This document shows, piece after piece, positions 37,956 through 48,371 of a stretch of 64,000 nt of DNA. The position numbers and the translations under genes were made by a program. Where the stretch lies: positions 62,001-126,000 of the forward strand of contig JAHDXO010000013.1 of assembly GCA_023382975.1 (NCBI GenBank), written 5' to 3'. Each line of letters opens with the position of its first letter. Within the stretch, counting starts at the first letter, position 1. The DNA comes from Pirellulaceae bacterium. Lineage in GTDB: Bacteria > Planctomycetota > Planctomycetia > Pirellulales > Pirellulaceae. The notes beneath the pieces were generated by a model. It ran no database searches. It worked only from the letters and a program-made list of their open reading frames with translations, and had not been told where the DNA came from.

Positions 37956-39116
37956 ATGAAGACGACGCGTCGAACTTGGCTCAAGGGCGCGGCGTTCGCC
38001 GCTGGTGGAGCGTTGTTGGGCGGCCGCCGCGCGGCAGCGGCCCCAACCGCCAAGATCGAGGATATCAAAGTGATCAGCCTTCTGCCCGATCTCTACCACG
38101 GTTGGCCGACGTTGGCGCGGCGGCGCAGCGGAGAACTGCTGCTGGTTTGTTCCGGGGGACGCGAGGCGCATGTCTGCCCGTTCGGACGAGTCGATCTGAT
38201 GCGGTCGCACGATGGCGGCGAGACCTGGTGTTGGCCGGAAGTCGTCATGGACGGTCCGATCGACGACCGCGACGCCGGAGTCTTGGAGACCGACAAGGGG
38301 ACGCTGCTGGTCACCACGTTTACCTCGCTGGCGTACGAGCCGATCCTGAAGCGGGCCGAGCAGGAGGGCAACTGGCCAGCCGACCGAATGGCCCGCTGGC
38401 AGGCGGCTCATCGGCGAGTCGACGCGGAAGCGCGCCAGCGTGCGCTGAACGTTTGGATGATCCGCTCGACCGATGGCGGTGTCACCTGGTCCGGACGCTT
38501 CGAATCGAAAGTCAACAGCCCGCACGGTCCGATCCAGTTGGCCGACGGCCGCCTGCTGTACGCGGGCAAGGAACTGTGGCACGGCGACAACCGCATCGGG
38601 GTGTGCGAGTCCAGCGACGACGGTCAAACGTGGAACTGGCTGGCGGACATCCCGACGCGCGAGGGAGACGACTATCGCGCCTACCACGAACTGCACGCGG
38701 TCCAAGGCGCCGAGGGCCGGCTGATCGTGCAGATCCGAAACCACAACAGCCGCCATGCGGGCGAGACGCTGCAGTGCGAGTCCGAGGACGGGGGACGGAC
38801 ATGGACCGTGCCGCACTCGATCGGCGTCTGGGGCCTGCCCTCCCATCTGCTGCGGTTGCAGGACGGCCGGTTGCTGATGACGTACGGCCATCGCCGGCCG
38901 CCGTACGGCAACCAGGCCCGAATCAGCGAAAACCAGGGCGAAAGCTGGTCGGAGCCGGTCATCGTGTCCGGCGACGGGGCCGGCGGCGACCTGGGCTACC
39001 CGAGCACCGTCCAACGGGACGACGGCTCGCTGGTCACCGTCTGGTACGAGAAGCTCGCGGGCTCGCCCAACGCCGTGTTGCGGCAGGCCCGTTGGTCGTT
39101 GGGCTCGGGCGCGTAA
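37956..39116 (+). CDS. Tat-exported sialidase-like (BNR/Asp-box) protein
   Basis: A 386-residue protein with a Tat signal (TTRRTWLKGAAFAAGGALL, residues 3-21) and at least four Asp-box motifs of the type SxDGGxTW: SHDGGETW, STDGGVTW, SSDDGQTW and SEDGGRTW. These define a six-bladed sialidase propeller. AAGGAG at 37943-37948 fixes the start. Members act as exo-sialidases or on other uronic or sulfated sugars; the specific catalytic Arg triad and Tyr-Glu pair could not be assigned with certainty. It stands alone between the TPR gene and the PII gene. Confidence 0.85.
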   Translation: MKTTRRTWLKGAAFAAGGALLGGRRAAAAPTAKIEDIKVISLLPDLYHGWPTLARRRSGELLLVCSGGREAHVCPFGRVDLMRSHDGGETWCWPEVVMDGPIDDRDAGVLETDKGTLLVTTFTSLAYEPILKRAEQEGNWPADRMARWQAAHRRVDAEARQRALNVWMIRSTDGGVTWSGRFESKVNSPHGPIQLADGRLLYAGKELWHGDNRIGVCESSDDGQTWNWLADIPTREGDDYRAYHELHAVQGAEGRLIVQIRNHNSRHAGETLQCESEDGGRTWTVPHSIGVWGLPSHLLRLQDGRLLMTYGHRRPPYGNQARISENQGESWSEPVIVSGDGAGGDLGYPSTVQRDDGSLVTVWYEKLAGSPNAVLRQARWSLGSGA

Positions 39117-39133
39117 CGTGTTTCTTCATACGT

Positions 39134-39149
39134 CAGGCTTTCCAGCCTG
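39134..39149. terminator. Hairpin after the sialidase-like gene
   Basis: A 6-bp stem (CAGGCT paired with AGCCTG) with a TTCC loop, 17 bp after the stop codon at 39116. The motif resembles a common short palindromic element; a terminator role is plausible but there is no T-run. Confidence 0.45.
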
Positions 39150-39280
39150 GTTCGATCCGGCGCGCTCGGCGCAGGTCTCCGACTCCGCCGAATCGCCCAC
39201 TTGGATGCGGTCTTTCGCCGCGATAACATAGCGAGAGCGTCTCTGGCAGCCAACTTTTTCCGCGATTCCCGGACATCCCT

Positions 39281-39601
39281 GTGAAACAAGTCATCGCCAT
39301 CGTCAGGCCGCATCTCGCCGAAAACGTAATCGAGGGTCTTAAACGCGCCCCGCTGGAAGCGTTGCAGGTGCGCGAAGTCAAGGGATACGGCCGCCAGAAA
39401 AGCTACCTGGAGGAATACGGCGAAAACGAGTTCTCGATGGCTTTCCTGCCCAAGGTCGAGATTTCGATGTGGGTCGACGATACCCGTGTCGACGAGATCG
39501 TCCGCCGCATCGTCAACGTGGCCCGCAGCGGACGCATGGGCGACGGAAAGGTCTTCGTACTGCCCGGCGTCAGCTACGAAGACGTGATCGATCTGGACTA
39601 G
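39281..39601 (+). CDS. PII-family nitrogen regulatory protein
   Basis: A 106-residue GlnB/GlnK-family protein starting at GTG. Numbering matches E. coli GlnB without gaps through the T-loop. Conserved elements are VKGYGRQK (residues 33-40), Tyr46, FLPKVEI (55-61) and the phosphate-binding GDGKVFV (87-93). The position of the uridylylated Tyr51 is Phe51, so this protein is unlikely to be controlled by GlnD-type uridylylation. The C-terminus lacks the canonical RIRTGE segment. No amtB gene is adjacent. It probably senses ATP/ADP and 2-oxoglutarate, but the partner is unknown. The stop shares a CTAG palindrome with the convergent gene. Confidence 0.9.
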   Translation: MKQVIAIVRPHLAENVIEGLKRAPLEALQVREVKGYGRQKSYLEEYGENEFSMAFLPKVEISMWVDDTRVDEIVRRIVNVARSGRMGDGKVFVLPGVSYEDVIDLD

Positions 39602-40647
39602 AACCGCGTTGGCCCCGAACTGCGGTCTCCGACCAGGGCGGGCTGTCCCATCCCGTACTCGTTTCTCAGACGGGCGAGTTGCTGTGCCCGTTTCGGATCG
39701 GCGGCTAGGGCGTCGAAATCGAGCGGCTTCCCGAGTACTTTCTCCAGATGCCGTGCGGCCGTCACTCGCTGCCGCTGGTCCTGGCGGTCAAGCAGGCTGA
39801 TCCACGTGGCGGGGTCGTCGATCAACCACGCGGCGACGCGCAACGGTGTGTCGCCGTCGCGGACCTGCAGGGACTGCTGGATGCGCGCCAAACGGAAACG
39901 CTGTTCGGCATTCAAGTGATCCTGGTTGACGCGATTCAAATGGCTGACGACACGCTGCCCAAGTTCGCGCAACTGCCGCTCCGCCGACTGACGTCGATGA
40001 AACTCGCGGTCGCCCAATTGCAGAATCAAGTGGTCCAGAACCTGCCGGTCCAGGATCGCATTCCCGGTGGCTTGCTCGAAGAGCGTACGCTCGACCTGCT
40101 GACCGAGTTCGTTCAAACGCCAGTCGGGCCTCAGCGATTCCAGGACCGGTGTCAGGTGCTGTCGGCAAAGGTCCGGGGCGCTTAGCATCAGCCGCCAGAA
40201 GTCCGCCGCAGCCGCCTGACGCGTCGCGCCGTCCTGCTCGACCAAGACGGATACGGTTCCCGATCGGGGCTGGCGGTAATGGACCTTCGCGACGGTCCCA
40301 TCGTTCCGGGGACGACGTTCGATCGAAACTTGTCGGCTGAGTTCGACGTCGACCAGCCAATGCTCGCGCTCGTCCAGATATTCGTATCTTACCGAGACCG
40401 ACTCGACATCGGTCGCACAGAACGACAGCAGTTCCTTCGCCCGCCCGTCCGGACTCTCGGCCGTCACCGTGGCCTTGTGCCCCAGACGCGGATCGACCAG
40501 TTGGATGCGTCCCGCGACAACTTCCAGACGGCACCACGGGGTACGGCTCAGCAATCCGCCCGGAACCGGCGATGGCTGAGCCACCGCTTCGGCACCGACC
40601 GCGAAGCAAACGACGAGGACGGCAAACGAGGCTTTCCGTAGAATCAT
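39598..40647 (-). CDS. Exported protein of unknown function
   Basis: A 349-residue protein with a signal peptide (residues 1-23, ending near AEAVAQ). The N-terminal half is beta-rich (about 30-150, with WCRLEVVAGRIQLVDPRLG and KVHYRQPRSGTVSVLVEQDG). The C-terminal half is helical and Gln/Arg/Leu-rich (REFHRRQSAERQLRELGQRVV), reminiscent of a HEAT-like region with LGDREFHRRQSAERQL. No known family was recognised. It is convergent with the PII gene, and the two stop codons overlap in the sequence CTAG (39598-39601). Confidence 0.8.
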   Translation of the reverse strand: MILRKASFAVLVVCFAVGAEAVAQPSPVPGGLLSRTPWCRLEVVAGRIQLVDPRLGHKATVTAESPDGRAKELLSFCATDVESVSVRYEYLDEREHWLVDVELSRQVSIERRPRNDGTVAKVHYRQPRSGTVSVLVEQDGATRQAAAADFWRLMLSAPDLCRQHLTPVLESLRPDWRLNELGQQVERTLFEQATGNAILDRQVLDHLILQLGDREFHRRQSAERQLRELGQRVVSHLNRVNQDHLNAEQRFRLARIQQSLQVRDGDTPLRVAAWLIDDPATWISLLDRQDQRQRVTAARHLEKVLGKPLDFDALAADPKRAQQLARLRNEYGMGQPALVGDRSSGPTRF

Positions 40648-40862
40648 TTCAGACCGCTCCGCGAAGGGGGGTCAACCGAAGAGCATCCGAACAAAGCAAC
40701 AACAGGCAAATCCGCCACTCATTACAGAAACCCGCCGACCGGGTCAAGGCGAATCGAAGCCTGCTAGCACTGACACCGCCGAGAAGGTACTATCCGGTTC
40801 GGCCAGAACGCATACTCGTGTTCAAATCGACGATTCCCCATTCGATCCGCAGCGGCGCGACC

Positions 40863-41903
40863 ATGACCGACGAACAATGGACTCGATTGCTGAGGATTCT
40901 GGACGGCGAGCGGCTCGACCCGTTGCCGGTGGGCTTTCTGGTCGATGGCCCGTGGTTCGCGGGCCTTCGGCAAGTCCGCCTGATCGACTACTTGACCGAC
41001 AGCCGGATCTGGCTCGACGCGAACCTGGATGCTGTCGGGCGGTTTCCCGAGGTGCTGTGGCTGCCCGGTTTCTGGGCCGAGTTCGGCATGATCTCGAACC
41101 CGCCGTCGTTCGGCGCCAAGTGCATCTGGCCGGAGCATGGTTTTCCGACCTGCGAACCGGTGCTGGGCGACTATGCCCACATCGCGGACCTGGCGGCGCC
41201 CGACGTGCGCACGGACGGTTTGTTGCCGTTGATCATCGCACGCGTTCAGCAGCATGTGCCGGCGATCGAGGCAGCCGGACATCGCATCCGCTTCGCCGCC
41301 TCGCACGGACCGCTGACGATCGGCTCGTATCTGCTGGGGCACACGTCGTTTTTCCTGGGGATGAGAACCGAGTCGGCCGCGATTCACCGCTTGCTGGAAA
41401 TCACCACGCAGTTTGTGATCGATTGGCTGCGACTGCAGAAGGAGCGGTTTCCGTCGATCGATGGCATCCTGGTCTTGGAAGACATGATGGGCTTTGTCGG
41501 CGTCCAGGATTTCCGCGAATTCGCGTTGCCGTCGATGACGCGGATCTTCGCCTCGCTGGACGTCTCGGTTCGCTTCCTGCACAACGATGCCGCCGGTCTG
41601 ATCACGGCGCAGCATCTGAACGAGATGGGCGTCAATCTGTTCAATTTCTCGTTCGAGCATCCGATCGCCGAGATCCGGCGATTGGCCGGCGACGGCGTGA
41701 CGCTGCTGGGCAACATCCCGCCGCGCGACGTACTGGAACTGGGTTCCGAGCAGGACGTGCGCGAACACATCGCGCGAATGATCGGCCAACTGGCCGACCA
41801 CCGCCGCCTGATCGTCTCCGGCGGCGGCTTCACCCCGCCCCAATTCGGCGAATCCAAGATCCAGGCCGTCTGCGCAGCAGCGGCCCGCGCCGCTTCCCGT
41901 TGA
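40863..41903 (+). CDS. Uroporphyrinogen-decarboxylase-family protein
   Basis: A 346-residue protein of the URO-D superfamily (TIM barrel), which includes the methyltransferases MtaA and MtbA. Visible family features are LPVGFLVDGPWFAG near the N-terminus, GPLTIGSYLLGHTSFFLGM (about residues 145-163), LEDMMGFV and VRFLHNDAAGL, and the terminal LIVSGGGFTPP. The start at 40863 is a best guess; an in-frame GTG about 45 bp upstream is possible because no clear ribosome site exists. Heme synthesis is unlikely for this divergent member; methyl transfer or aromatic demethylation is an alternative. No corrinoid protein gene is adjacent. Confidence 0.75.
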   Translation: MTDEQWTRLLRILDGERLDPLPVGFLVDGPWFAGLRQVRLIDYLTDSRIWLDANLDAVGRFPEVLWLPGFWAEFGMISNPPSFGAKCIWPEHGFPTCEPVLGDYAHIADLAAPDVRTDGLLPLIIARVQQHVPAIEAAGHRIRFAASHGPLTIGSYLLGHTSFFLGMRTESAAIHRLLEITTQFVIDWLRLQKERFPSIDGILVLEDMMGFVGVQDFREFALPSMTRIFASLDVSVRFLHNDAAGLITAQHLNEMGVNLFNFSFEHPIAEIRRLAGDGVTLLGNIPPRDVLELGSEQDVREHIARMIGQLADHRRLIVSGGGFTPPQFGESKIQAVCAAAARAASR

Positions 41904-42183
41904 CCAGGCTGACTTCGCCACCGCCGAGCTCGCTCGGCGGAAGCCATGATTGACGATTGCCGCGCGAGAGTCACCGAATCATGCGCCCGCCGAGCTCGCG
42001 GCCTGTTGATCTGATGCACTGCTGGCATTGGGTTCTACGGCGGCTGTGGGGCACGTTCGGCCGCGAGTGGCGGTCGGCGAGCCGAAATGCCGCGCGGCGG
42101 GTATGCCCCCGCACATTCCTTCAAGGCGATTCCGTTTCCGACAAGTGCTCTCCCCTCGCGCAACCCCCCTCCTTTCCCCGGCT

Positions 42184-42477
42184 TCAGCTTTCCGCGACGC
42201 TTTTCGAACCCGCGGCGCGCAGGATCGCCAGGGCACGCGCCAATTTCGCGATGTTGAAGGCCGTTGCCGCCCAAATCCATTCCGTTTTCACTTTCTCCAA
42301 TCGACGCAGCAGGAACTGACGGAACCCCATGATCGACTTGAGGATCCCGAACGGTGTCTCCGCAATCCGCGGCCGCTGCCGGTAGATTTCCTTCCCCGAT
42401 GCATTGCTCATCCGCGCCGCCGGGGCATGCACTCGGCATTTGGCAGCCGAGCCGACTGGCGCGCCGGAATCGCTACT
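42184..42477 (-). pseudogene. 3' remnant of an IS1182-type DDE transposase
   Basis: On this strand the frame encodes the C-terminal end of a transposase: GKEIYRQRPRIAETPFGILK followed by a segment with MGFRQFLLRRLEKVK and TEWIWAATAFNIAKLARAL. These match the conserved C-terminal part of IS1182/IS5-type transposases, including the glutamate-containing AETPFG region. The frame is closed by a stop just upstream (near 42478), so about the first three quarters of the gene are missing. The rest of the 751-bp gap between 41904 and 42654 has no gene. The remnant marks the left side of the island that carries the DGR genes. Confidence 0.85.
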
Positions 42478-42654
42478 CTACAAAATGAGCCCTCCCGTTA
42501 TCCGCAAGGTTCCCCGCCCCAGTTGCCTTGCCGTGGGCCGGTGGTTCCAATTCTCTGATGTACGGCCGACGGGAGCGGAGTTCCCAAAGAGAGCTATGTC
42601 ATCCGGCTCCTAGGCCAAAAGATCGACTGACCTCATTTTGCTTGACGATTCGCC

Positions 42655-45711
<3,057 letters not shown>

Positions 45712-45736
45712 AAATCTCTTCCTCTTCGTCCCTCTC

Positions 45737-45757
45737 TTTCGCCGCGTGGCGGCGAAA
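45737..45757. other. Hairpin just downstream of the VR
   Basis: A perfect 9-bp stem (TTTCGCCGC paired with GCGGCGAAA) with a GTG loop, 25 bp after the VR stop codon and followed by an A-rich stretch and six T (45764-45769). It can be read as a terminator for the target gene. In Bordetella phage BPP-1 a hairpin directly after the VR is needed for efficient retrohoming, so a DGR role is the alternative. Confidence 0.7.
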
Positions 45758-45790
45758 AGAAAATTTTTTCCGGCGGACAGACGCGTCTCA

Positions 45791-45820
45791 TTGCACGGAA
45801 CGGCTTGGGGCGCGTACGAT
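45791..45820 (+). promoter_or_regulatory. Candidate promoter for the template RNA
   Basis: TTGCAC and TACGAT hexamers 18 bp apart, ending 35 bp before the template repeat. Each matches the sigma-70 consensus only partly (3 of 6 and 4 of 6), so this is tentative. Confidence 0.25.
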
Positions 45821-45855
45821 GTGGGCAGAGGAGAGGTAGGGTGTCCGGTCGTAAA

Positions 45856-45996
45856 CGCCGCGTTGTCCGCGGTGGGGGTTGGCACAATCAATCGAGGAAT
45901 TGCCGCTGCTCTTACCGTAACCACAACGATCCAGACAACCGCAACGACAAACTGGGTTTTCGCGTGTTGTGTTTGTTCGGCCAGGACTCTTGCTGA
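45856..45996 (+). other. DGR template repeat (TR)
   Basis: A 141-bp non-coding copy of the VR located 145 bp after the target gene. It is rich in AAC/AAT codons when read in the VR frame (Asn at repeat codons 11, 15, 22, 24, 28 and 30), the usual design that lets adenine mutagenesis sample many residues. It has 28 adenines, 14 of which are replaced in the VR (by T, G or C), and 113 other bases, 4 of which differ. It is open in the VR frame and ends in the same stop, but there is no independent evidence that it is translated. The flanks outside the repeat are unrelated to those of the VR. No reverse transcriptase gene follows. Confidence 0.92.
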
Positions 45997-46005
45997 ACAC
46001 CTGCA

Positions 46006-47595
46006 TCAGTTCGAAGGGGTGTGCCCCTCGAAGTTCTCCGCGGCCAGAAACCCTTTGGGCAGTTCGGGGATCTGACGCAATTCTTTGGCTTTGAATTGAC
46101 GACCATCGCTCGGGAGCAATTCTTTGATGCTTGGACGCCGGCGAAATCCGGTGAACAAGCAATAGTCCAATAGATACGCTTGATAGCGTTCTCCCGCTCG
46201 GTGCGGCGTGATGGTCTGATGGATCAGATGGACGAGCCGGAGATCGCTCAGGACTTCGACGGCGTGTCTTTCCGGACTCTGTTCCGAGCGGAGCAGGAAG
46301 CCATTCACCTTCTGTTTTTCGAGGCAAAACTTCTCAAGAAAGTTCATCACTCGCTTGAGTTTGTTCTGATCGTTCCGCGCATCGCGTTCCATGTCATCCA
46401 TCTTTTGCTGCCCGAATTCGCCGATGGACAAATTGACGTCCGTCAGCGCGACCTTCGCGCGGTTCGCTCGACGAGCCTGTTCAAGCGATGCCGCGAACAT
46501 CTGCAGAAAGTCACGCGGGACGCCGGCGTTGGCCCAAACGAGCCGTTTGAAGGGCGCTTCGTGAATTACCTGTGTCTCCGAAGAGATGCCCACCACTTGG
46601 AGAAAACGCTGCAAGATCGTCCGCAGGTGGTTCTCGGCGGTAATGGGATCGACCAAGGTGAAATCCAACGAAATTTCCTGTGCATCGCCAGGCACTTGCA
46701 GGCCTCTTCGCGTCGCGGGATCGTAGGCTCGCAATCGTGTCCGGAGACCGGCAACCTTGAGCCATCCGTTTGCTCCCTTCAACGAACCGTGAAGAATATG
46801 CAAGAGGTCGGGTTGCGAGTGCTCATCCAGAACGTGATAGTCGTCAAGGAAAACAAATACATCGGAGTCCGCTGCCGCGGTCAATTCCCCGAGCAGTCGA
46901 TTCAATTCAGGCTGGGCGCGAGCAACTGGTCTTTCTTCATTCAAGATGGAATCGGAAAACGCTAGGAGATCGTCAGCAACCGTGCGTCGTTCGGTCGGCA
47001 GTCTTCTGGATGCAGTCTCGCTCAGTTTTCGGGCAAGATCGTGCAGAACTTCGCGGTGAAGAGGTGTGTGCGTCAATTCGGAATAGGCCTGCATATCCAT
47101 GACGACGCACAACGACTTGGCCTTCTCCAGAAGTTCGACAGCACGCAAGATCAGCGTCGACTTGCCCACTCCCCGCCGCCCGAGAATCAAGTGCGTTGCT
47201 GGTTGGATGACTTTCAGATCTTCTCGATTCTGAAAGGCAATATTTGCCAGCGACAGTGGACCAACACGTTCCCGCTGTACCACACGCCGCGTCTCGCGAG
47301 CAATGATGGTTTGCAGGACATCGGCCTCTAACGAACGCGGGAAGTTCCGAGCGTGCTCGAACGTGAGTCCCAAGAGCCCTCGAAAAGGACTGTCAGGCGG
47401 AAGGGCTTTCTGAGTGGCTCTCAACGCATGATCGTACAGGGGCGATTCACGACCGACGACGAACTTCAGAAACATTTCGGTTCCGACCTGGTCGAGATGG
47501 TACTCGACGTCTGAAATACCAAGCGCACGGGCGAATATGGCGGCGACGTCCTGCGCGACTTGTTCCAGGTCCGTATCTTGAATGGAAGTGGACAT
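46006..47595 (-). CDS. P-loop ATPase (AAA/STAND-like)
   Basis: A 529-residue cytoplasmic protein. Walker A GRRGVGKST is at residues 139-147 and a Walker B-like VFVFLDD at 246-252. An Arg-rich segment follows, and the C-terminal part, about residues 400-529, is helical and perhaps winged-helix-like. The N-terminal 125 residues match no family recognised here. The ATG at 47595 shares its A with the stop of the upstream HEPN gene (TGATG), so the two are translated together. The gene ends 9 bp from the template repeat, on the opposite strand, where a DGR reverse transcriptase would be expected. Paired P-loop ATPase and HEPN proteins are common in prokaryotic conflict systems; a defence role is an inference. 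Confidence 0.8.
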   Translation of the reverse strand: MSTSIQDTDLEQVAQDVAAIFARALGISDVEYHLDQVGTEMFLKFVVGRESPLYDHALRATQKALPPDSPFRGLLGLTFEHARNFPRSLEADVLQTIIARETRRVVQRERVGPLSLANIAFQNREDLKVIQPATHLILGRRGVGKSTLILRAVELLEKAKSLCVVMDMQAYSELTHTPLHREVLHDLARKLSETASRRLPTERRTVADDLLAFSDSILNEERPVARAQPELNRLLGELTAAADSDVFVFLDDYHVLDEHSQPDLLHILHGSLKGANGWLKVAGLRTRLRAYDPATRRGLQVPGDAQEISLDFTLVDPITAENHLRTILQRFLQVVGISSETQVIHEAPFKRLVWANAGVPRDFLQMFAASLEQARRANRAKVALTDVNLSIGEFGQQKMDDMERDARNDQNKLKRVMNFLEKFCLEKQKVNGFLLRSEQSPERHAVEVLSDLRLVHLIHQTITPHRAGERYQAYLLDYCLFTGFRRRPSIKELLPSDGRQFKAKELRQIPELPKGFLAAENFEGHTPSN

Positions 47596-48131
47596 CAAAA
47601 AGGCACTCCAAATTTGTCAAAGAGATATTGCCGGCACTCGGCCACGAATGCCTGAGCCTGAGAAATGCAATCGTTTGGCGATAGAGCGTTCTCGCTCGCG
47701 GTGTTGCTCCAATTGTCGTAGTCTGCCCGTAGTCGATGTTCGTACAGCGCCGCAACCGCTTTGCTCCATCGGTCCACGTCAGGAAAGTCATCTGGAAGTT
47801 CTGGCGCTCGTTGGTGGTCATCGCCTTTCAGACTCACAACGCCGTTCACTTGATACCGCACCGCTTTGGAGGCGTTGTAGACTGCGTAGTAAGCGCGAGA
47901 GAATGTGGCGCGGTCACAGCCTGCGTTGTGTGCTGCGATCGCGTCGGCCAAGTGTTCGTCGCCCAGCTTCATCCAGCACGCGGTGATCGTGAGAACTTGA
48001 TTGTCGAAGCTCGGCAGATCATTCAGCATGGATAGATCCGTGAGGGTCCGCCGGAATTCCGCGTGATTGCGGATGCTCTTCAGGAATCGGCGCTCGTCAG
48101 TGGGCGAAGTCGGCAGTGTCGGCATTTGCAT
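47595..48131 (-). CDS. HEPN-domain-like protein
   Basis: A 178-residue protein with HEPN-type features: RAYYAVYNASKAVRY (residues 79-93) and RLRADYD (133-139), the latter resembling the RADY segment of HEPN proteins such as HepT. The position where many such proteins have His (RAYYAxFH) is Asn86, so nuclease activity is uncertain. The frame is open to 48302, but that extension runs through a dispersed repeat (48248-48319), so the start is placed at 48131; 48125 is an alternative. It is co-translated with the downstream P-loop ATPase gene. Possible roles are a toxin-like RNase or an adaptor in a conflict system. Confidence 0.7.
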   Translation of the reverse strand: MQMPTLPTSPTDERRFLKSIRNHAEFRRTLTDLSMLNDLPSFDNQVLTITACWMKLGDEHLADAIAAHNAGCDRATFSRAYYAVYNASKAVRYQVNGVVSLKGDDHQRAPELPDDFPDVDRWSKAVAALYEHRLRADYDNWSNTASENALSPNDCISQAQAFVAECRQYLFDKFGVPF

Positions 48132-48247
48132 AACCCGCGGGTCGTCGTGAATCGCGTCAATTATCACTATGCTCCAAAATACCAAACATGGGATTGGCCG
48201 CAAGAGAACTTTCGGATGCATAGTGCGGGCTAGAATTTCCTGTATCC

Positions 48248-48319
48248 GGCGGATTACTTCCTGAGGAACGCCCAGCCAGATACGGTCATCCAGTCTCGTC
48301 AACGGATCTTGCAGGTGGC
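48248..48319. repeat. Dispersed direct repeat, left copy
   Basis: These 72 bp match 56516-56587 in the same orientation at 59 of 72 positions without gaps (shared blocks include GGCGGATT, CCAGTCTCG and GATCTTGCAGGT). The two copies bracket the sulfatase/GH106/GH106-like operon. It is probably a remnant of a mobile element or a recombination footprint. Confidence 0.8.
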
Positions 48320-48371
48320 AGGGGAAGTTGCGCGGCGACGCGTTTGCCGCGCCGCGTGCTTCCCGAGTCCG

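Noticed and set aside
45805..45996. Small open frame covering the template repeat
   Set aside because: Openness follows from the TR being a copy of coding sequence; the start would be TTG without a ribosome site, and the TR is expected to act as RNA template.
46180..46965. Plus-strand frame downstream of the TR considered as a possible reverse transcriptase
   Set aside because: It has no xxDD catalytic motif or other RT block and is antisense to the P-loop ATPase gene.
48132..48302. N-terminal extension of the HEPN-like protein to a TTG at 48302
   Set aside because: This part is made of the dispersed 72-bp repeat, whose other copy at 56.5 kb is not attached to a HEPN gene; ATG at 48131 or 48125 is more likely.
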